Below, piece after piece: positions 31,740 through 42,255 of a stretch of 64,000 bases of DNA (position 1 is the first letter of the stretch; each line of letters opens with the position of its first letter). This DNA comes from Deinandra increscens subsp. villosa (taxonomy: Eukaryota > Streptophyta > Magnoliopsida > Asterales > Asteraceae). The stretch lies in contig JBCNJP010000007.1 in assembly GCA_039602395.1 (NCBI GenBank), forward strand, positions 119,446,957 through 119,510,956, written 5' to 3'. A program made the translations under genes and the position numbers. Below the pieces are notes generated by a model, which saw only the letters and a program-made list of their open reading frames with translations, did no database searches and had not been told where the DNA came from.

Positions 31740-32206
31740 TCAGAGTGTGCTTGGTTTTTACCAAATTATATTCTTCAATGTGAATGAACCTATGATCCTG
31801 CCAGAGCCTGTAATGCGATGCCGAGGTTGTTCGGTAATGGCGCAGCCGCGGACCGTAGTCGTGATGCGGCCCGGTGGTGGAGCGTAGTCCTTGATATTGC
31901 GCTGCGCCGGGGTGCGGTGCAGTTGCGAAGTATTGATGTGGCAACTGATCATAGTCCAGAAGGCAGCGCGAAGGGGGACCGTAGTCCGGGATGCGGCGCG
32001 GATGGGGACTGTAGTGGGATATCACAATTATTTTAACATACCACATCGGTGGGGAGAAGAACTAAACACTCCTTTATAAGAGTGTGAATACCTCCACCAC
32101 CAAGACGCGTTTTAAAACCGTGAGGGGCGGATGCCTGAGGGCATGCCAAAGCTAAAGCGGACAATATCTTGGTTGCGACGGTCCTGGGCTGTTACACACT
32201 TCGTGT
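31740..32206 (+). repeat. GC-rich repeat block and LTR-like end
   Basis: 31820-32010 is GC-rich and repeats the phrase GTAGTC(C) next to GCGGC/GATGCGGC about every 40-60 bp. It is followed by CCACATCGGTGGGGAGAAG, CTCCTTTATAAGAGTG, CGCGTTTTAAAACCGTGAGG and GCGGACAATATCT, then CTGGGCTGTTACA at about 32196. This set of phrases belongs to a widespread class of plant LTR sequences ending in TGTTACA. No internal region follows, so it is a relic. Confidence 0.5.
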
Positions 32207-32691
32207 TAGATATTTAGTGCAATTTGAGATTGCTTGTGACCCGCAAACAAGAATGCACGCTTGTTAAAGCTCATCAGGACTAACCGGGGGGGGGGGGTGT
32301 CTAAGGGGGCAGTGCCCCCTTGGCAGGGTTCGGGTGCTGCTCCCCGAGAGAAGCGGGGTCCAGAGACAACAACCCTTGTGGGGTACAAGTGGTAGAGCCC
32401 CTGGGTGGGGCTGAGATATTAATCAGAATTTTATTTTGGTCCAAAAATGTCATTATTAAAACCGGAAGAACCAAACGTGTTTAATGTTCAAATTTCAAAA
32501 TTAGATAACTGCTATACAATTACTCCTCCCCTTTTACGTATTCATTCAACTGAAATCAAAATCTTCAGGCAATCAAAATTACATAAGAAAATCTTGAATC
32601 AAAGTAGATCTTATCCGATTGAAAGTTTGGATACACACCAAATATTTTGATCGATTTCAGATTTATCCGAGTGTTATTCACCGTTGATTAC
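32207..32691. other. Short GC-rich hairpin region and unassigned DNA
   Basis: A run of 13 G (32288 onward) is followed by AGGGGGCAGTGCCCCCTTGG, a self-complementary phrase, and by GAGCCCCTGGGTGGGG. Such phrases are common in plant retroelement-derived DNA. A 67-codon plus-strand frame at 32447-32650 has no recognisable similarity. Confidence 0.35.
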
Positions 32692-33315
32692 TAGGCCTGT
32701 AAATGAACCGAACGTTCAGTGAATAGTTCGTGAACCGTTCGGCGGGAAGTTCGTTTACGTTCGTTTATTTACTAAATGAACGAACACGAACAAAATTTTT
32801 TGTTCATTTAATTAAATGAACGAACATGAACAACTGTCTCGCTCGTTCATTTATGTTCGTGAACGTTCGTTTATGTTTGTTTATTTATATTAATGTATGT
32901 GTGTTCGTTTATGTTCGATTATGTTCATTTACGTTAATAGAATACTTAATTTAAAATTGTTGGATGAGTCTTTATCGATTTTGAAATGATTTATGAACAT
33001 TTGAACCATTCATTTAGATGTTTTTCTTGATTATTGACATTGTTGGAAACAAGGTGTGGTTCTTTATGTTCGATTAAATTTGTGTTTGTTTAAAATTATG
33101 TTCGTGTATGTTCGTGTATGTTCGTGAACCGTTCGTTTAGTCTTAAACGAACGAACATAAACGAACACGAACATGACAATTTCTTAATGAACGAACACGA
33201 ACAAGAAAATTTTTGTTCGAGTAATGTTCGTGTTCGTGTTCATGTTCGCTTAAAGTTAAATGAACGAACAAGAACATGCCCCTGTTCGTGTTCGTTCGGT
33301 TCGTTTACAGGCCTA
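32692..33315. mobile_element. hAT-type element with GAACGAAC/GTTCG arrays
   Basis: TIRs TAGGCCTGTAAATGAACCGA and (reversed) TAGGCCTGTAAACGAACCGA are flanked by the exact 8-bp repeat TTGATTAC (32684-32691 and 33316-33323). Dozens of GAACGAACA / TGTTCGTT motifs fill both subterminal parts (32710-32900 and 33090-33300), leaving a central AT-rich spacer. Non-autonomous; no gene. Confidence 0.93.
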
Positions 33316-33323
33316 TTGATTAC

Positions 33324-33909
33324 GTGATTCCTCAACAATTTGGCTTCAGAAAGTCTCTTGCAGATGCTACAGTTTTTATCTATTCACGTTGTTATTAGTA
33401 TATTATATTGTACATGTTTATTTTTGTAAATGATTGCGAAAATATGGTAATTGTATAGAATAGGTCAATCAATGTATATAGTATTATATATAGTGATTAG
33501 ATAATGGAACTTTCACAAGTGTTACTTAATGACAATTTGTGTATTTGAGTTGTTCGAATTGTCTACTACTCGTAGTGAGTCAAATGAATGTGTCAGTGAG
33601 TTCATTTTCAGTTGGACCTTTCCTTTATGTTACTTCCCTTTTCATGTGAGCATAGTAGACACTCATATATAGATGTGAAATATGTTGTGTATTCACGTGG
33701 CAAGAGCCATTCTTGTTGTGTCTTCCATTTTATTTATTTTTCTTCTTTATTATATATGTGCACTAGTTTCTATTGTTTTCATTTCCATTTTCTTATTATA
33801 CTTATGAATTATGAATTGACTATTCTCTTACATGTTGGTAGTGAAAGATGTGAAAAAACAATCGGAGAAAGGGAGTACTTCCGGTGGCTGGCCCCCTCTT
33901 CTACCAATA
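33324..33909 (+). other. Upstream region of the NB-ARC-LRR gene
   Basis: 33390-33480 resembles the LTR-like end at 17740-17850. CTCTTACATGTTGGTAG (ending 33841) looks like a splice acceptor, which would put a 5-prime UTR or small coding exon further upstream. No TATA box could be assigned with confidence. Confidence 0.4.
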
Positions 33910-36732
33910 ATGGCCAGCAGCAGCATTCAAGCAGGTGCGGGGGCGGTCGAAGCTTTTTCAACTGTGGTTGATGCTGCTCTAAATTTGGGGCACCTAACAT
34001 TTAGGGCGGTCGAGGCTGCACTAACTTTGGAAACCCGTAAATCACGTATGGAAGCAAAGATGGTTAGACTATGGGTGGTCAAATGCAGTGTGGAAGATAA
34101 ATTTCGGATATATTGGTTACCACCCCAGCAGTTTCAACGATGGTCAAGTGCGGTGGAAGTAATTATCAGCGAAGTATATACTTTAGAAAAGTCTTCTCCT
34201 ATACTTGTTCATTCCCGCACACATATGACTAAAGCCATTGATGCAAAGGGGACAGAAATAGACAAGCTTATTGAAGAAGGAAAAGATTTGGAGGATGCCT
34301 TGGTGAAAAGAGAAGTAAAACGTATTGTTAAGTTGGCTACACCATTCAACATTGAAAATATTTCAGCACTCAATGAGAAACTAGAACAAATATTACAATA
34401 CCTGAAAGATGGAAGTATTAATACAATCAGATTGTACGGTAGCCCAGGGATGGGGAAAAGAGTACTACTCCAACATGTGAATAATCATGAAGCAATTGCT
34501 AATATGTTTGACATAGTTCTTTGGATATCCGCCTCAGATTATGAGAATCATGACAAGGATTATAGCATAGAGGCTGGTATTCAACTTACTATTGTTAGAA
34601 GATTAGGATTGGGTATTGAAGGTATCAAGGATGTTAATTTCATAGCATCTAAAATACGTACCGAGTTGGATGGTACAACTTATTTGTTGTTATTGGATGA
34701 TGTCAAGACGGATATTGATCTTGAAACTATAGGTATACCAAAGAACAAAAATGGTAGCAAAATAGTATTCACAACAAACTTACCACGTGTGCGTCCATTT
34801 GGTATGTTCTTCAACATAGAAACAGGAAGGTTGAGTAATATTGATTCATGGAACATGTTTGAAGATATTTTGATTCGTGAGAATGATACAATACAACAAG
34901 ATGAAATTAAAAGTATTGCCCGTAAACTACTTCTATATTGTGATGGTATTCCCATTCTCATTAAAACAGTAGCAGAGAACTTCAAATCAAGAAGATCCCC
35001 AGAAAGTTGGAGCGATGGTTTGCAAATGTTAAGGAGGTCAGATAAAATTGGAGACACATATATTAAAGCTTTGGTTCACATGAACTATATTGGCCTGGAA
35101 GAAAAACATAAGCTTTGTTTTCTCTTTAGTCTTTTATATCCAAAAGATGAAGAAATTCCTATAGATTGCTTATTAGATTGTTGGACAGCTCATAAACTTA
35201 TTGATAGCTCCGGTGTCAGCGGGCAAGACATATTGGATTCTCTTTTAGCAAAGGCTTTGCTTAAAGAGGGTTCAAATGAGCAATATATTACCATTGATAA
35301 AGTAATTCGGGCTGTAGCAATGAAGATCTTACATGAACAAGATCAAGTCAAATGTTTAGTAGCACAAAAAGCTCTTGAAAAAATACAGAGTAATGATTGC
35401 AAAGATGCACAATGGATCTCTTTGGCTAATAGTGAAATTGATGATTTGCCAACTAAGGTACATTGCTCAAAGCTTACAACACTTTTTCTACAAAAAAATC
35501 CAAAGTTGAAAACCATTTCAAGTTCATTTTTTGAGCATATGGAAAGTTTGTTTGTTTTGGACCTCTCCAAGACCGGATTCGATTCGGTGCTTCCTATGAG
35601 CAAGTTGCAAAGTCTTAAAGTGCTTTATTTGAATGGTTGTTACATGTTGAAAGAGCTTCCTTTCAAAATAGAAAGTTTTGATCATATGCTTGAAGTTCTT
35701 GATATACGTGGTTGTATAATCTATGAGATACCAACTGATATCAAAAGGTTGAAGCATTTGAGGCGATTGATGGTATCTATTGATGGAGGTGATACTCCGA
35801 GTCATCTTTTGATATCTGAGCTCTCTTCGTTAAAGGAGTTGGTCATAGATGTGACATTAGATAATGTCAACAATTATGGGCGTTCATACATGACATGGTG
35901 TAATGGGGTGATAGAAGATACGATAAAGAAAATTGACAATTTCAAGGAATTGACCTCATTTAAGTTTTGCTTTAAAGATGATATTGTAGATGGCATTCAA
36001 GTAAGGGGGGATACTTTAAAAATCTTTGTTCCAAATGAAGATAGCTTTCAGCACATTATGAAAGGAAGAAGCCATGGCAACTCAAGTCCCATAGAAGTTT
36101 ATATTGGTTTTCAAATGGTTTCAATCCTTGAAATTCCAGAGCGTTTCCATAGTTATGACAGCTTTAAAGAGGATTTGGCTAAAGTAAAAGCTCATGTCAC
36201 GATACAAAACAGTTCTGTGGAGCATCTAGATCAAATTGGGATCTCAAGTAGTAACATGCATCAAGTTTATCGACTTTGGGTTCGAAGATGCAACAAAATT
36301 AAAACCATTATGCCAATTGATGGCTTCTCGAACCTCGAGATTCTAGTTGTAAGTGAATGTTCTCAATTGAAAACACTATTCTCAAAGACTGTGGCTCAAC
36401 ACGTTATGGGTATCAAACACCTAGTGATAAGTGCTTGCCCAGCTATTGAAGAGATCAACTTGTTATCAACTAGTGGTGGTGATATTTTACCGGCACTAGA
36501 AACTCTAGTACTTTACAAATTGAGGATGTTGACGAAGATTTGCTCAGATATGGAGTGGCCTTCTTTGATTAACTTGGTAATACATGAGTGTCCAAAGCTG
36601 ACAGAACTACCTCTTAATGGAAACAGTGCAAACAAGCTGAGTATCATCGAAGTTGAGAGGAAGTGGTGGGGGAATTTGCAATTGAGTGATGAGATCAAAC
36701 AGGAATTTGAGCCATACTGTGAATTCAGGTAA
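33910..36732 (+). CDS. NB-ARC-LRR disease-resistance-like protein with altered nucleotide-binding motifs
   Basis: This is an intracellular immune-receptor-type protein of about 940 residues from the ATG at 33910 (MASSSIQAG...). The frame is also open from 33832, but that ATG lies before a likely splice acceptor at 33841. Regions in order: a helical N-terminal part (1-150); P-loop GSPGMGKRVLL (177-187); kinase-2 LLLLDDV (259-265); RNBS-B GSKIVFTTN (282-290); a GLPL equivalent GIPILI (346-351); RNBS-D CFLFSLLYP (403-411); and an MHD equivalent IDK (462-464). LRRs follow (about 505-910), with FFEHMESLFVLDLS the best. Key changes are GKT to GKR in the P-loop, DDVW to DDVK, TTR to TTN and MHD to IDK. 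The two kinase-2 Asp residues remain. The last codons EFR-stop overlap a donor-like CAG|GTAATA; splicing to the CTTGCAG near 36822 would add only a few residues. The long intact frame suggests selection, but nucleotide-driven switching looks impaired. Confidence 0.88.
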   Translation: MASSSIQAGAGAVEAFSTVVDAALNLGHLTFRAVEAALTLETRKSRMEAKMVRLWVVKCSVEDKFRIYWLPPQQFQRWSSAVEVIISEVYTLEKSSPILVHSRTHMTKAIDAKGTEIDKLIEEGKDLEDALVKREVKRIVKLATPFNIENISALNEKLEQILQYLKDGSINTIRLYGSPGMGKRVLLQHVNNHEAIANMFDIVLWISASDYENHDKDYSIEAGIQLTIVRRLGLGIEGIKDVNFIASKIRTELDGTTYLLLLDDVKTDIDLETIGIPKNKNGSKIVFTTNLPRVRPFGMFFNIETGRLSNIDSWNMFEDILIRENDTIQQDEIKSIARKLLLYCDGIPILIKTVAENFKSRRSPESWSDGLQMLRRSDKIGDTYIKALVHMNYIGLEEKHKLCFLFSLLYPKDEEIPIDCLLDCWTAHKLIDSSGVSGQDILDSLLAKALLKEGSNEQYITIDKVIRAVAMKILHEQDQVKCLVAQKALEKIQSNDCKDAQWISLANSEIDDLPTKVHCSKLTTLFLQKNPKLKTISSSFFEHMESLFVLDLSKTGFDSVLPMSKLQSLKVLYLNGCYMLKELPFKIESFDHMLEVLDIRGCIIYEIPTDIKRLKHLRRLMVSIDGGDTPSHLLISELSSLKELVIDVTLDNVNNYGRSYMTWCNGVIEDTIKKIDNFKELTSFKFCFKDDIVDGIQVRGDTLKIFVPNEDSFQHIMKGRSHGNSSPIEVYIGFQMVSILEIPERFHSYDSFKEDLAKVKAHVTIQNSSVEHLDQIGISSSNMHQVYRLWVRRCNKIKTIMPIDGFSNLEILVVSECSQLKTLFSKTVAQHVMGIKHLVISACPAIEEINLLSTSGGDILPALETLVLYKLRMLTKICSDMEWPSLINLVIHECPKLTELPLNGNSANKLSIIEVERKWWGNLQLSDEIKQEFEPYCEFR

Positions 36733-37393
36733 TATCTTTTAACATCAATAAATATTAATTATATCATCTTTAACATGATTAGAGCATTTAAAAACTAGAG
36801 TATAATAATTATTGTCTTGCAGATTTTCTCTATATTAATATGCATGAATTTCAAACTTTAAAAGTCCAGTTTTAATCATTTTCACATGCTTTTTTGCAGT
36901 GTTGACATACCAGTTTGACATACCAGTTTGTCTACCAGATGTAATCTGTTTAAAGGAATGCTTCTGCAAGACTGCAAGTATTTTCCTTGTGGAGGAAACT
37001 ATTTTAGTTACTTCTATTGGTATAATAATCCTTTGGGCCTTTTAATTTATCTGTGTGTGGTCCACTGAGTCAAAGACAATTTAGTATGGTTTGTTATGTA
37101 TCGAGTCTTAAAACATCAGTTTGTGTTTTGTTTGGGCCGTAAACAATCAAATTATGTAATTTGTTTTGAGTGGGTCAAATATGTTTATGTCATAAACGAT
37201 GTCGTCAAATTGGTTTTCACATTTCATCCAGCGAATCGTCACAAAGCTTGAAGACCGATTTATTGGCAACTGTTTTGTCTAGTATAAATGGAAGTCAGGG
37301 ACGAACAAAGATTGTTCGTTTGTTTTTAGGGTGTAGTGAGTGCCATCAGGAGGTCGGGAGGTCCAACGTAGCCCTTCAATAGCTAATATTTTA
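36733..37393 (+). other. 3-prime flank of the NB-ARC-LRR gene
   Basis: Acceptor-like TTGTCTTGCAG (about 36822) and CTTTTTTGCAG (about 36899) follow the stop, so untranslated 3-prime exons are possible. A 17-bp phrase (TTGACATACCAGTTTG) is tandemly repeated at 36902-36930. No further gene was seen up to 37390. Confidence 0.4.
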
Positions 37394-38279
37394 GGTATTG
37401 TTTGTTTTTTAAGAAGTAAAATATCTGCAGTCTGCATATCACATCTGGAGACATCTGTAGAAGAAGAGATAGACTAAACCTCTGCAGTCTGTAAGAAAAA
37501 AAGTGTTTGTTTTCACTTATGCAGACTGCTAAAATAACTGAAATTTAAATAAACCGTTTTTAAAACTTATAGATAATTATCATTCAAACCTTTTGATTTT
37601 CTTGATGTATATTTTAATCAATAGTTTTTTTAAAACAATTTTCTTTTAAATAAAATTACAAAAATGTTTAATGAAAAATGTTTAAAAACGTTTTTTAAAC
37701 CATTTTTTAAATAACTGTTTAAAAACATTTTAAAAAACTGTCTAAAAAGCGTTTTTTGGAAAATGTATAGAAAAGTTTTTTAAAGACTGTTTAAAATATT
37801 CTTTTTTGAAAATAACTGTTAAAAACGTTTTTTAAACTTAAAACCTTTATAAAAAACGTTTTTTTTAAATGTTTAAAAAAACCTTTTTAAAAAACGTTTT
37901 TATAAAAAACTATTTACAAAGGTTTTTCTTTTAAAAAAAACAATTTAAAAACGTTTTTTAAAAACTTTTTAAAATGCGTTTTTTGAAAAATTGGTTAAAG
38001 AAGTTTTTTAAAAGCTGTTTAAAATATTAAAAAAAATGTTTTTAGAAAAAAACATTTTAAAAAGCATTTTTTATGAAAAACTTAAAAAATATGTTTAGAA
38101 ATGTTAAAAAAAACTTTTTAAAAAGGTTTTTTCCTGCTAAAAGAGTATAAAGAGAATGTTAAAAGATGTTAGAAGATGTTAGAAGTGGCTGAGCCACATC
38201 TGCACTAAGACTGCGCAGACATTTTTTTAATGAAATGTCTTAAAAAAAACAAACAGTCTGCAGACCTAATTGTCTGTGC

Positions 38280-38531
38280 TGTTAAAAAGGAAAAATTTAA
38301 TTAAGGTAATGGGCTCTGTCAAATATTCAAGATTCATGGGTCAACACACGGTTTCCAGCTCCTAATTTACAGCTCAATATCAGTTCACATTGACAGCAAT
38401 GTCTGTCCTTTATTTCCTGTTTTATTCTTCATGTAAATTCTATAAATTGTAAATCTTATGTCATTGTAAGTATTCAAGAGAGAAAGTAAAATATTACAGC
38501 CCTCGTACCACTCTGATTATCTATCTCAACA
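38280..38531 (+). repeat. 5-prime LTR of the copia element
   Basis: 252 bp, TG..CA. It contains the CTATAAATTGTAAATC region and ends directly before the primer-binding site. It differs from the 3-prime LTR by AT versus GA in CTCAATATCAG and by A versus G in TTGTAAATC. Confidence 0.97.
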
Positions 38532-38543
38532 TGGTATCAGAGC
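38532..38543 (+). promoter_or_regulatory. Copia primer-binding site
   Basis: TGGTATCAGAGC directly follows the LTR end and is complementary to the 3-prime end of initiator Met-tRNA. Confidence 0.95.
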
Positions 38544-38627
38544 AGTGTTGAATTATCCTAGGATCAAACAACACGGTTCTACTCATCATCTACCAATTAC
38601 CCACTGTTTTTCTTCCCAACTACTGCC

Positions 38628-41600
38628 ATGACAAAGGACAGTAGCTCAGACAACCAAGATTTAACCATCCAAATCGCCAATCTCATAAAAAATGGCCTCA
38701 ATTTCCAGACCCAAAACCCAAAACAAAATCTGTCCGATAGCCTCAAAATTAGTCTCAGCCTCAACAGTCAAAACTATGCCTCAAAATTGTCTTTATGTCC
38801 CGTCCTTGTCACATAAATTGTTATCGATTAGCCATGTGACAAAAGAACTGAATTGCACAGTTCTAATGCATCCTACCTTTTGCATCTTACAGGACATCAG
38901 GACGGGAACGATTATTGGACGTGGCACTGAACGTCAAGGGCTGTATTATGTGGATGAAGTGACTCGACAAGGCACTGTGATGCTAGCTCATGGAACTACT
39001 AATAGGGAGGCTTGGCCATGGCATCGAAGATTAGGACACCTATCCACCGGTTATTTGCATCTTTTATTTCCTAAATTATTTCCTTCAAATAAAACCTTAA
39101 GTTGTGAGACTTGTATTTTGGCTAAGAGTCATAGACATACTTTTAAACCAAATAACACTAGGGTGGATTATCCATTTTCTATGATTCATTCGGATGTGTG
39201 GGGACCTGCAAAGGTTACCGGGGGGCAAAACTTTCGATATTTCTTGCTTTTTATTGATGACTGCACACGAATGACTTGGACTTATTTCCTAACACATAAA
39301 TCCGAAGTAGTTGATAAATTTACCATGTTCTATTCCATGATTAAAACCCAATACCAAAGAAACATTCAAATCCTACGATCTGATAACGGAGGAGAGTTTG
39401 TGAATAGCTCAATGAAACAATTCTGTCAAACAAATGGGATAATTCATCAAACCTCTTGTACCCATACCCCTGAACAAAATGGTGTTGCCGAACGAAAAAA
39501 CCGTATCCTTCTAGAAATAACTCGTGCCCTCCTAATTGAATCCCAAGTTCCAAGATCGTTTTGGCCTGAAGCCCTTGCCACAGCTACTTACCTTATAAAT
39601 CGTCTTCCAACTAAAGCGCTTAATCTAAAAACCCCTCTTCAAATCCTGTCTGATTTCACCAAACCTCCCTCTAACCTTACCCTCGAACCTCGTGTCTTTG
39701 GTTGCTCTGTCTTTGTCCATATACCCAAAGCAGAACGCTCCAAACTTGATCCATGTGCTGAAAAATGTGTCTTCGTAGGATATGGAGTCAACCAAAAAGG
39801 ATATCGGTGCTATAGTCCAAGAAGATGTCACATGTTTACTACTATGAACTGTGATTTTCTTGAAACTGAATACTTTTATAGTACCCAACACACTGGTCAG
39901 GGGGAGAAAGAATGTGGTGACACAATGAGTTGGTTGAAATGGATGCCATTGTCAGAAGAAGCCCCTCACAGTGTCCAAGCTGAGTCACAATCCACGACAC
40001 CTACAATCAGTGTTACTGAAAATGATCTTCCTAACCTGACGTTCGAGGTAAGTAACTCTCAAACCCATGTTGACTCTTCATCATCTTCCTCTAACTCACC
40101 AACCCATGAAAATAACGAGTCTCATGAGAACGATGATTCCTTTTTTTTGGAAGTTCATCTAACCATGAGACAGAAACAGAGCAGAATATTCCATTACAGG
40201 AGGAAGAAGATAATTCAATGCAAGCAGAGCGAAGTGGAGGATATGTACTTCCCCGAGAGCAAACAGAGGTGTTCCTCCCAAAAGATTCTCTCCTGGAAAA
40301 GATGCCCGGAGTTCAAAGTATCCTATGGCAAATGTTGCCACAGGAAACTTATCAAAAGAAGCCAAGATGTTCTCTTCCGCATTGTACTCTGAAGAAATTC
40401 CAGCCACCGTCGAACAAGCTCTAGAGTCAAAGAACTGGAAAGAAGCAATGAAAACAGAGATGGATGCACTAAATAAGAGCAATACTTGGGAAAAGTGTAC
40501 CCTCCCGCCTGGAAAAAAACCAGTGGGGTGTCGCTGGGTTTTTACTATAAAACGGAAACCAGATGGAACGGTTGAAAGATACAAAGCTCGGTTAGTCGCT
40601 AAGGGGTACACTCAGACATATGGGATTGATTACTCCGAAACTTTTTCTCCGGTTGCCAAAATTGACACAATTAGGGTCCTTTTTTCAGTAGCTGCTAATG
40701 AAGGGTGGCCACTCCATCAATTTGATGTTAAAAACGCCTTTCTACATGGAGAATTAAAAGAAGAAGTTTATATGGAAGCTCCACCTGGATTTACAGAAAA
40801 ATTTAAAACGGGGGAAGTGTGTCGTTTGAAAAAATCTCTCTATGGGTTGAAACAATCCCCTCGTGCCTGGTTTGGCAGGTTTACCCTAGCTATGAAAAGA
40901 TATGGTTTTAAACAAAGTAACTCTGATCATACTTTGTTCCTCAAACGAAGAAACAAACTTGTAACCTGCTTAATCATTTATGTGGATGATATGATCATTA
41001 CAGGGAATGATAAAGAAGAAATAACCAAGTTGAAGGCAAGTTTGTTCTCTGAATTCGAAATGAAAGACTTGGGCATGCTTAAGTACTTTCTTGGAATTGA
41101 AGTGCTTAGGTCAAAACAAGGAATTTTTATTTGCCAAAAAAAAATATGTCCTTGACTTATTGGCAGAAACAGGGATGATTGATTGCAAACCCATGGAGAC
41201 GCCCATGATTGTGAATCACAAACTACATATGGAAGAAGGAGCAAAATTAGCAGACAAAAGAAGATACCAACGGATTGTGGGAAAATTGATATATCTCTCA
41301 CATACTCGTCCAGATATAGCATATGCTGTAGGAGTTGTGAGTCGATTCATGCATCAACCTCAAGCTACTCATATGGAAGCAGTTTGGAGAATTATAAGAT
41401 ATCTCAAGGGGACAGTTGGTCATGGAGTTTTGTTTAAATCAAATGGCCATTTAAAAACCCAAGTATATACGGATGCAGACTGGGCAGGAGATAAAGGGAA
41501 TCGAAGATCAACATCTGGCTACTTCACCCTAGTTGGTGGGAATCTTGTCACATGGAGAAGCAAGAAACAAAAAGTGGTTGCTCTTTCTAGTGCTGAAGCG

Positions 41601-41948
41601 AAATTTAGAGGGATAGCACGGGGATTAGCAGAGATATTATGGATACGAAAACTGCTAACTGAGATAGGTTTTCCTCCTAAAGAAACTAGCAGGATTATGT
41701 GTGATAATGAGGCAGCCATCCAAATCTCAGAAAACCCAGTACAACATGATCGAACAAAACATGTGGAAGTCGATAGGCATTTTATTAAAGAAAAGTTGGA
41801 AACGAGAATCATTGAGTTACCATATGTTAGATCAGAAGACCAGTTGGCTGATATACTAACAAAAGCTGTTAACGGAAAGATCTTCAACAAGTGTTTGATC
41901 AAGTTGAATTTTGGAGATCCCACTATTCAACTTGAGGGGGAGTGTTAA
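38628..41948 (+). pseudogene. Copia gag-pol polyprotein with internal deletion and frameshifts
   Basis: The gag start at 38628 (MTKDSSSDNQ) gives about 50 residues up to LSLNSQNYA. A deletion then joins it, out of frame, to the end of protease (LYVPSLSHKLLSIS, about 38782). Integrase follows with its zinc-binding H.RLGH/CETC region (about 39010-39120) and catalytic motifs HSDVWGP, RSDNGGEF and PEQNGVAERKNR. Reverse transcriptase includes KARLVAKGYTQ, VKNAFLHG and YVDDMIITG (about 40980). RNase H has YTDADWAGD and CDNEAAI (about 41475 and 41700). Frame breaks lie at the T-run near 40141-40148, near 40250-40275 and at the A-run near 41139-41147. The last frame ends at 41948, three bases into the 3-prime LTR sequence after TGT. 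The intact enzyme copies element RNA into DNA and integrates it; this copy cannot make one polyprotein. Confidence 0.95.
41933..41942 (+). promoter_or_regulatory. Copia polypurine tract
   Basis: TGAGGGGGAG directly precedes the 3-prime LTR, the standard plus-strand DNA priming site. Confidence 0.9.
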
Positions 41949-42194
41949 AAAGGAAAAATTTAATTAAGGTAATGGGCTCTGTCAAATATTCAAGATTCAT
42001 GGGTCAACACACGGTTTCCAGCTCCTAATTTACAGCTCAATGACAGTTCACATTGACAGCAATGTCTGTCCTTTATTTCCTGTTTTATTCTTCATGTAAA
42101 TTCTATAAATTGTAGATCTTATGTCATTGTAAGTATTCAAGAGAGAAAGTAAAATATTACAGCCCTCGTACCACTCTGATTATCTATCTCAACA
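41943..42194 (+). repeat. 3-prime LTR of the copia element
   Basis: 252 bp, TG..CA, differing at 3 positions from the 5-prime LTR. It is followed by the TGTGC target duplication. Confidence 0.97.
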
Positions 42195-42255
42195 TGTGCA
42201 TGGTTTGCGTGGCGCAGACATAAGAGGACAGAAGAGGTATTTCAGAAAAAAACAA

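Larger units (their letters stand above)
38280..42194 (+). mobile_element. Nearly complete, recently inserted Ty1/copia retrotransposon
   Basis: Two 252-bp LTRs (TGTTAAAAAGG...CTATCTCAACA) enclose a Met-tRNA primer-binding site, a coding region and a polypurine tract. The 5-bp direct repeat TGTGC flanks the insertion (38275-38279 and 42195-42199). The LTRs differ at 3 of 252 positions, so the insertion is young. At 3,915 bp it is about 1 kb shorter than full copia elements because most of gag and protease is deleted. Frameshifts make it non-autonomous unless helped in trans. Confidence 0.97.
37394..42255. mobile_element. AT-rich DNA element, probably hAT-like, split by a copia retrotransposon
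   Basis: Left flank TATTGTTTGTTTTTTAAGAAG and right flank, reversed, AGTGTTTGTTTTTTTCTGAAA form a diverged inverted repeat. CTGCAGTCTGCA-like phrases recur near both ends (37423-37510 and 38257-38262). 37600-38130 is dense in AAAAACGTTTTT motifs. The copia element at 38280-42194 sits in its right part. No target duplication for the outer element was found. Confidence 0.5.

Noticed and set aside
33118..33327. A 69-codon frame overlapping the right end of the 32.7-kb hAT element
   Set aside because: It is the translation of GAACGAACA repeats and crosses the transposon end.
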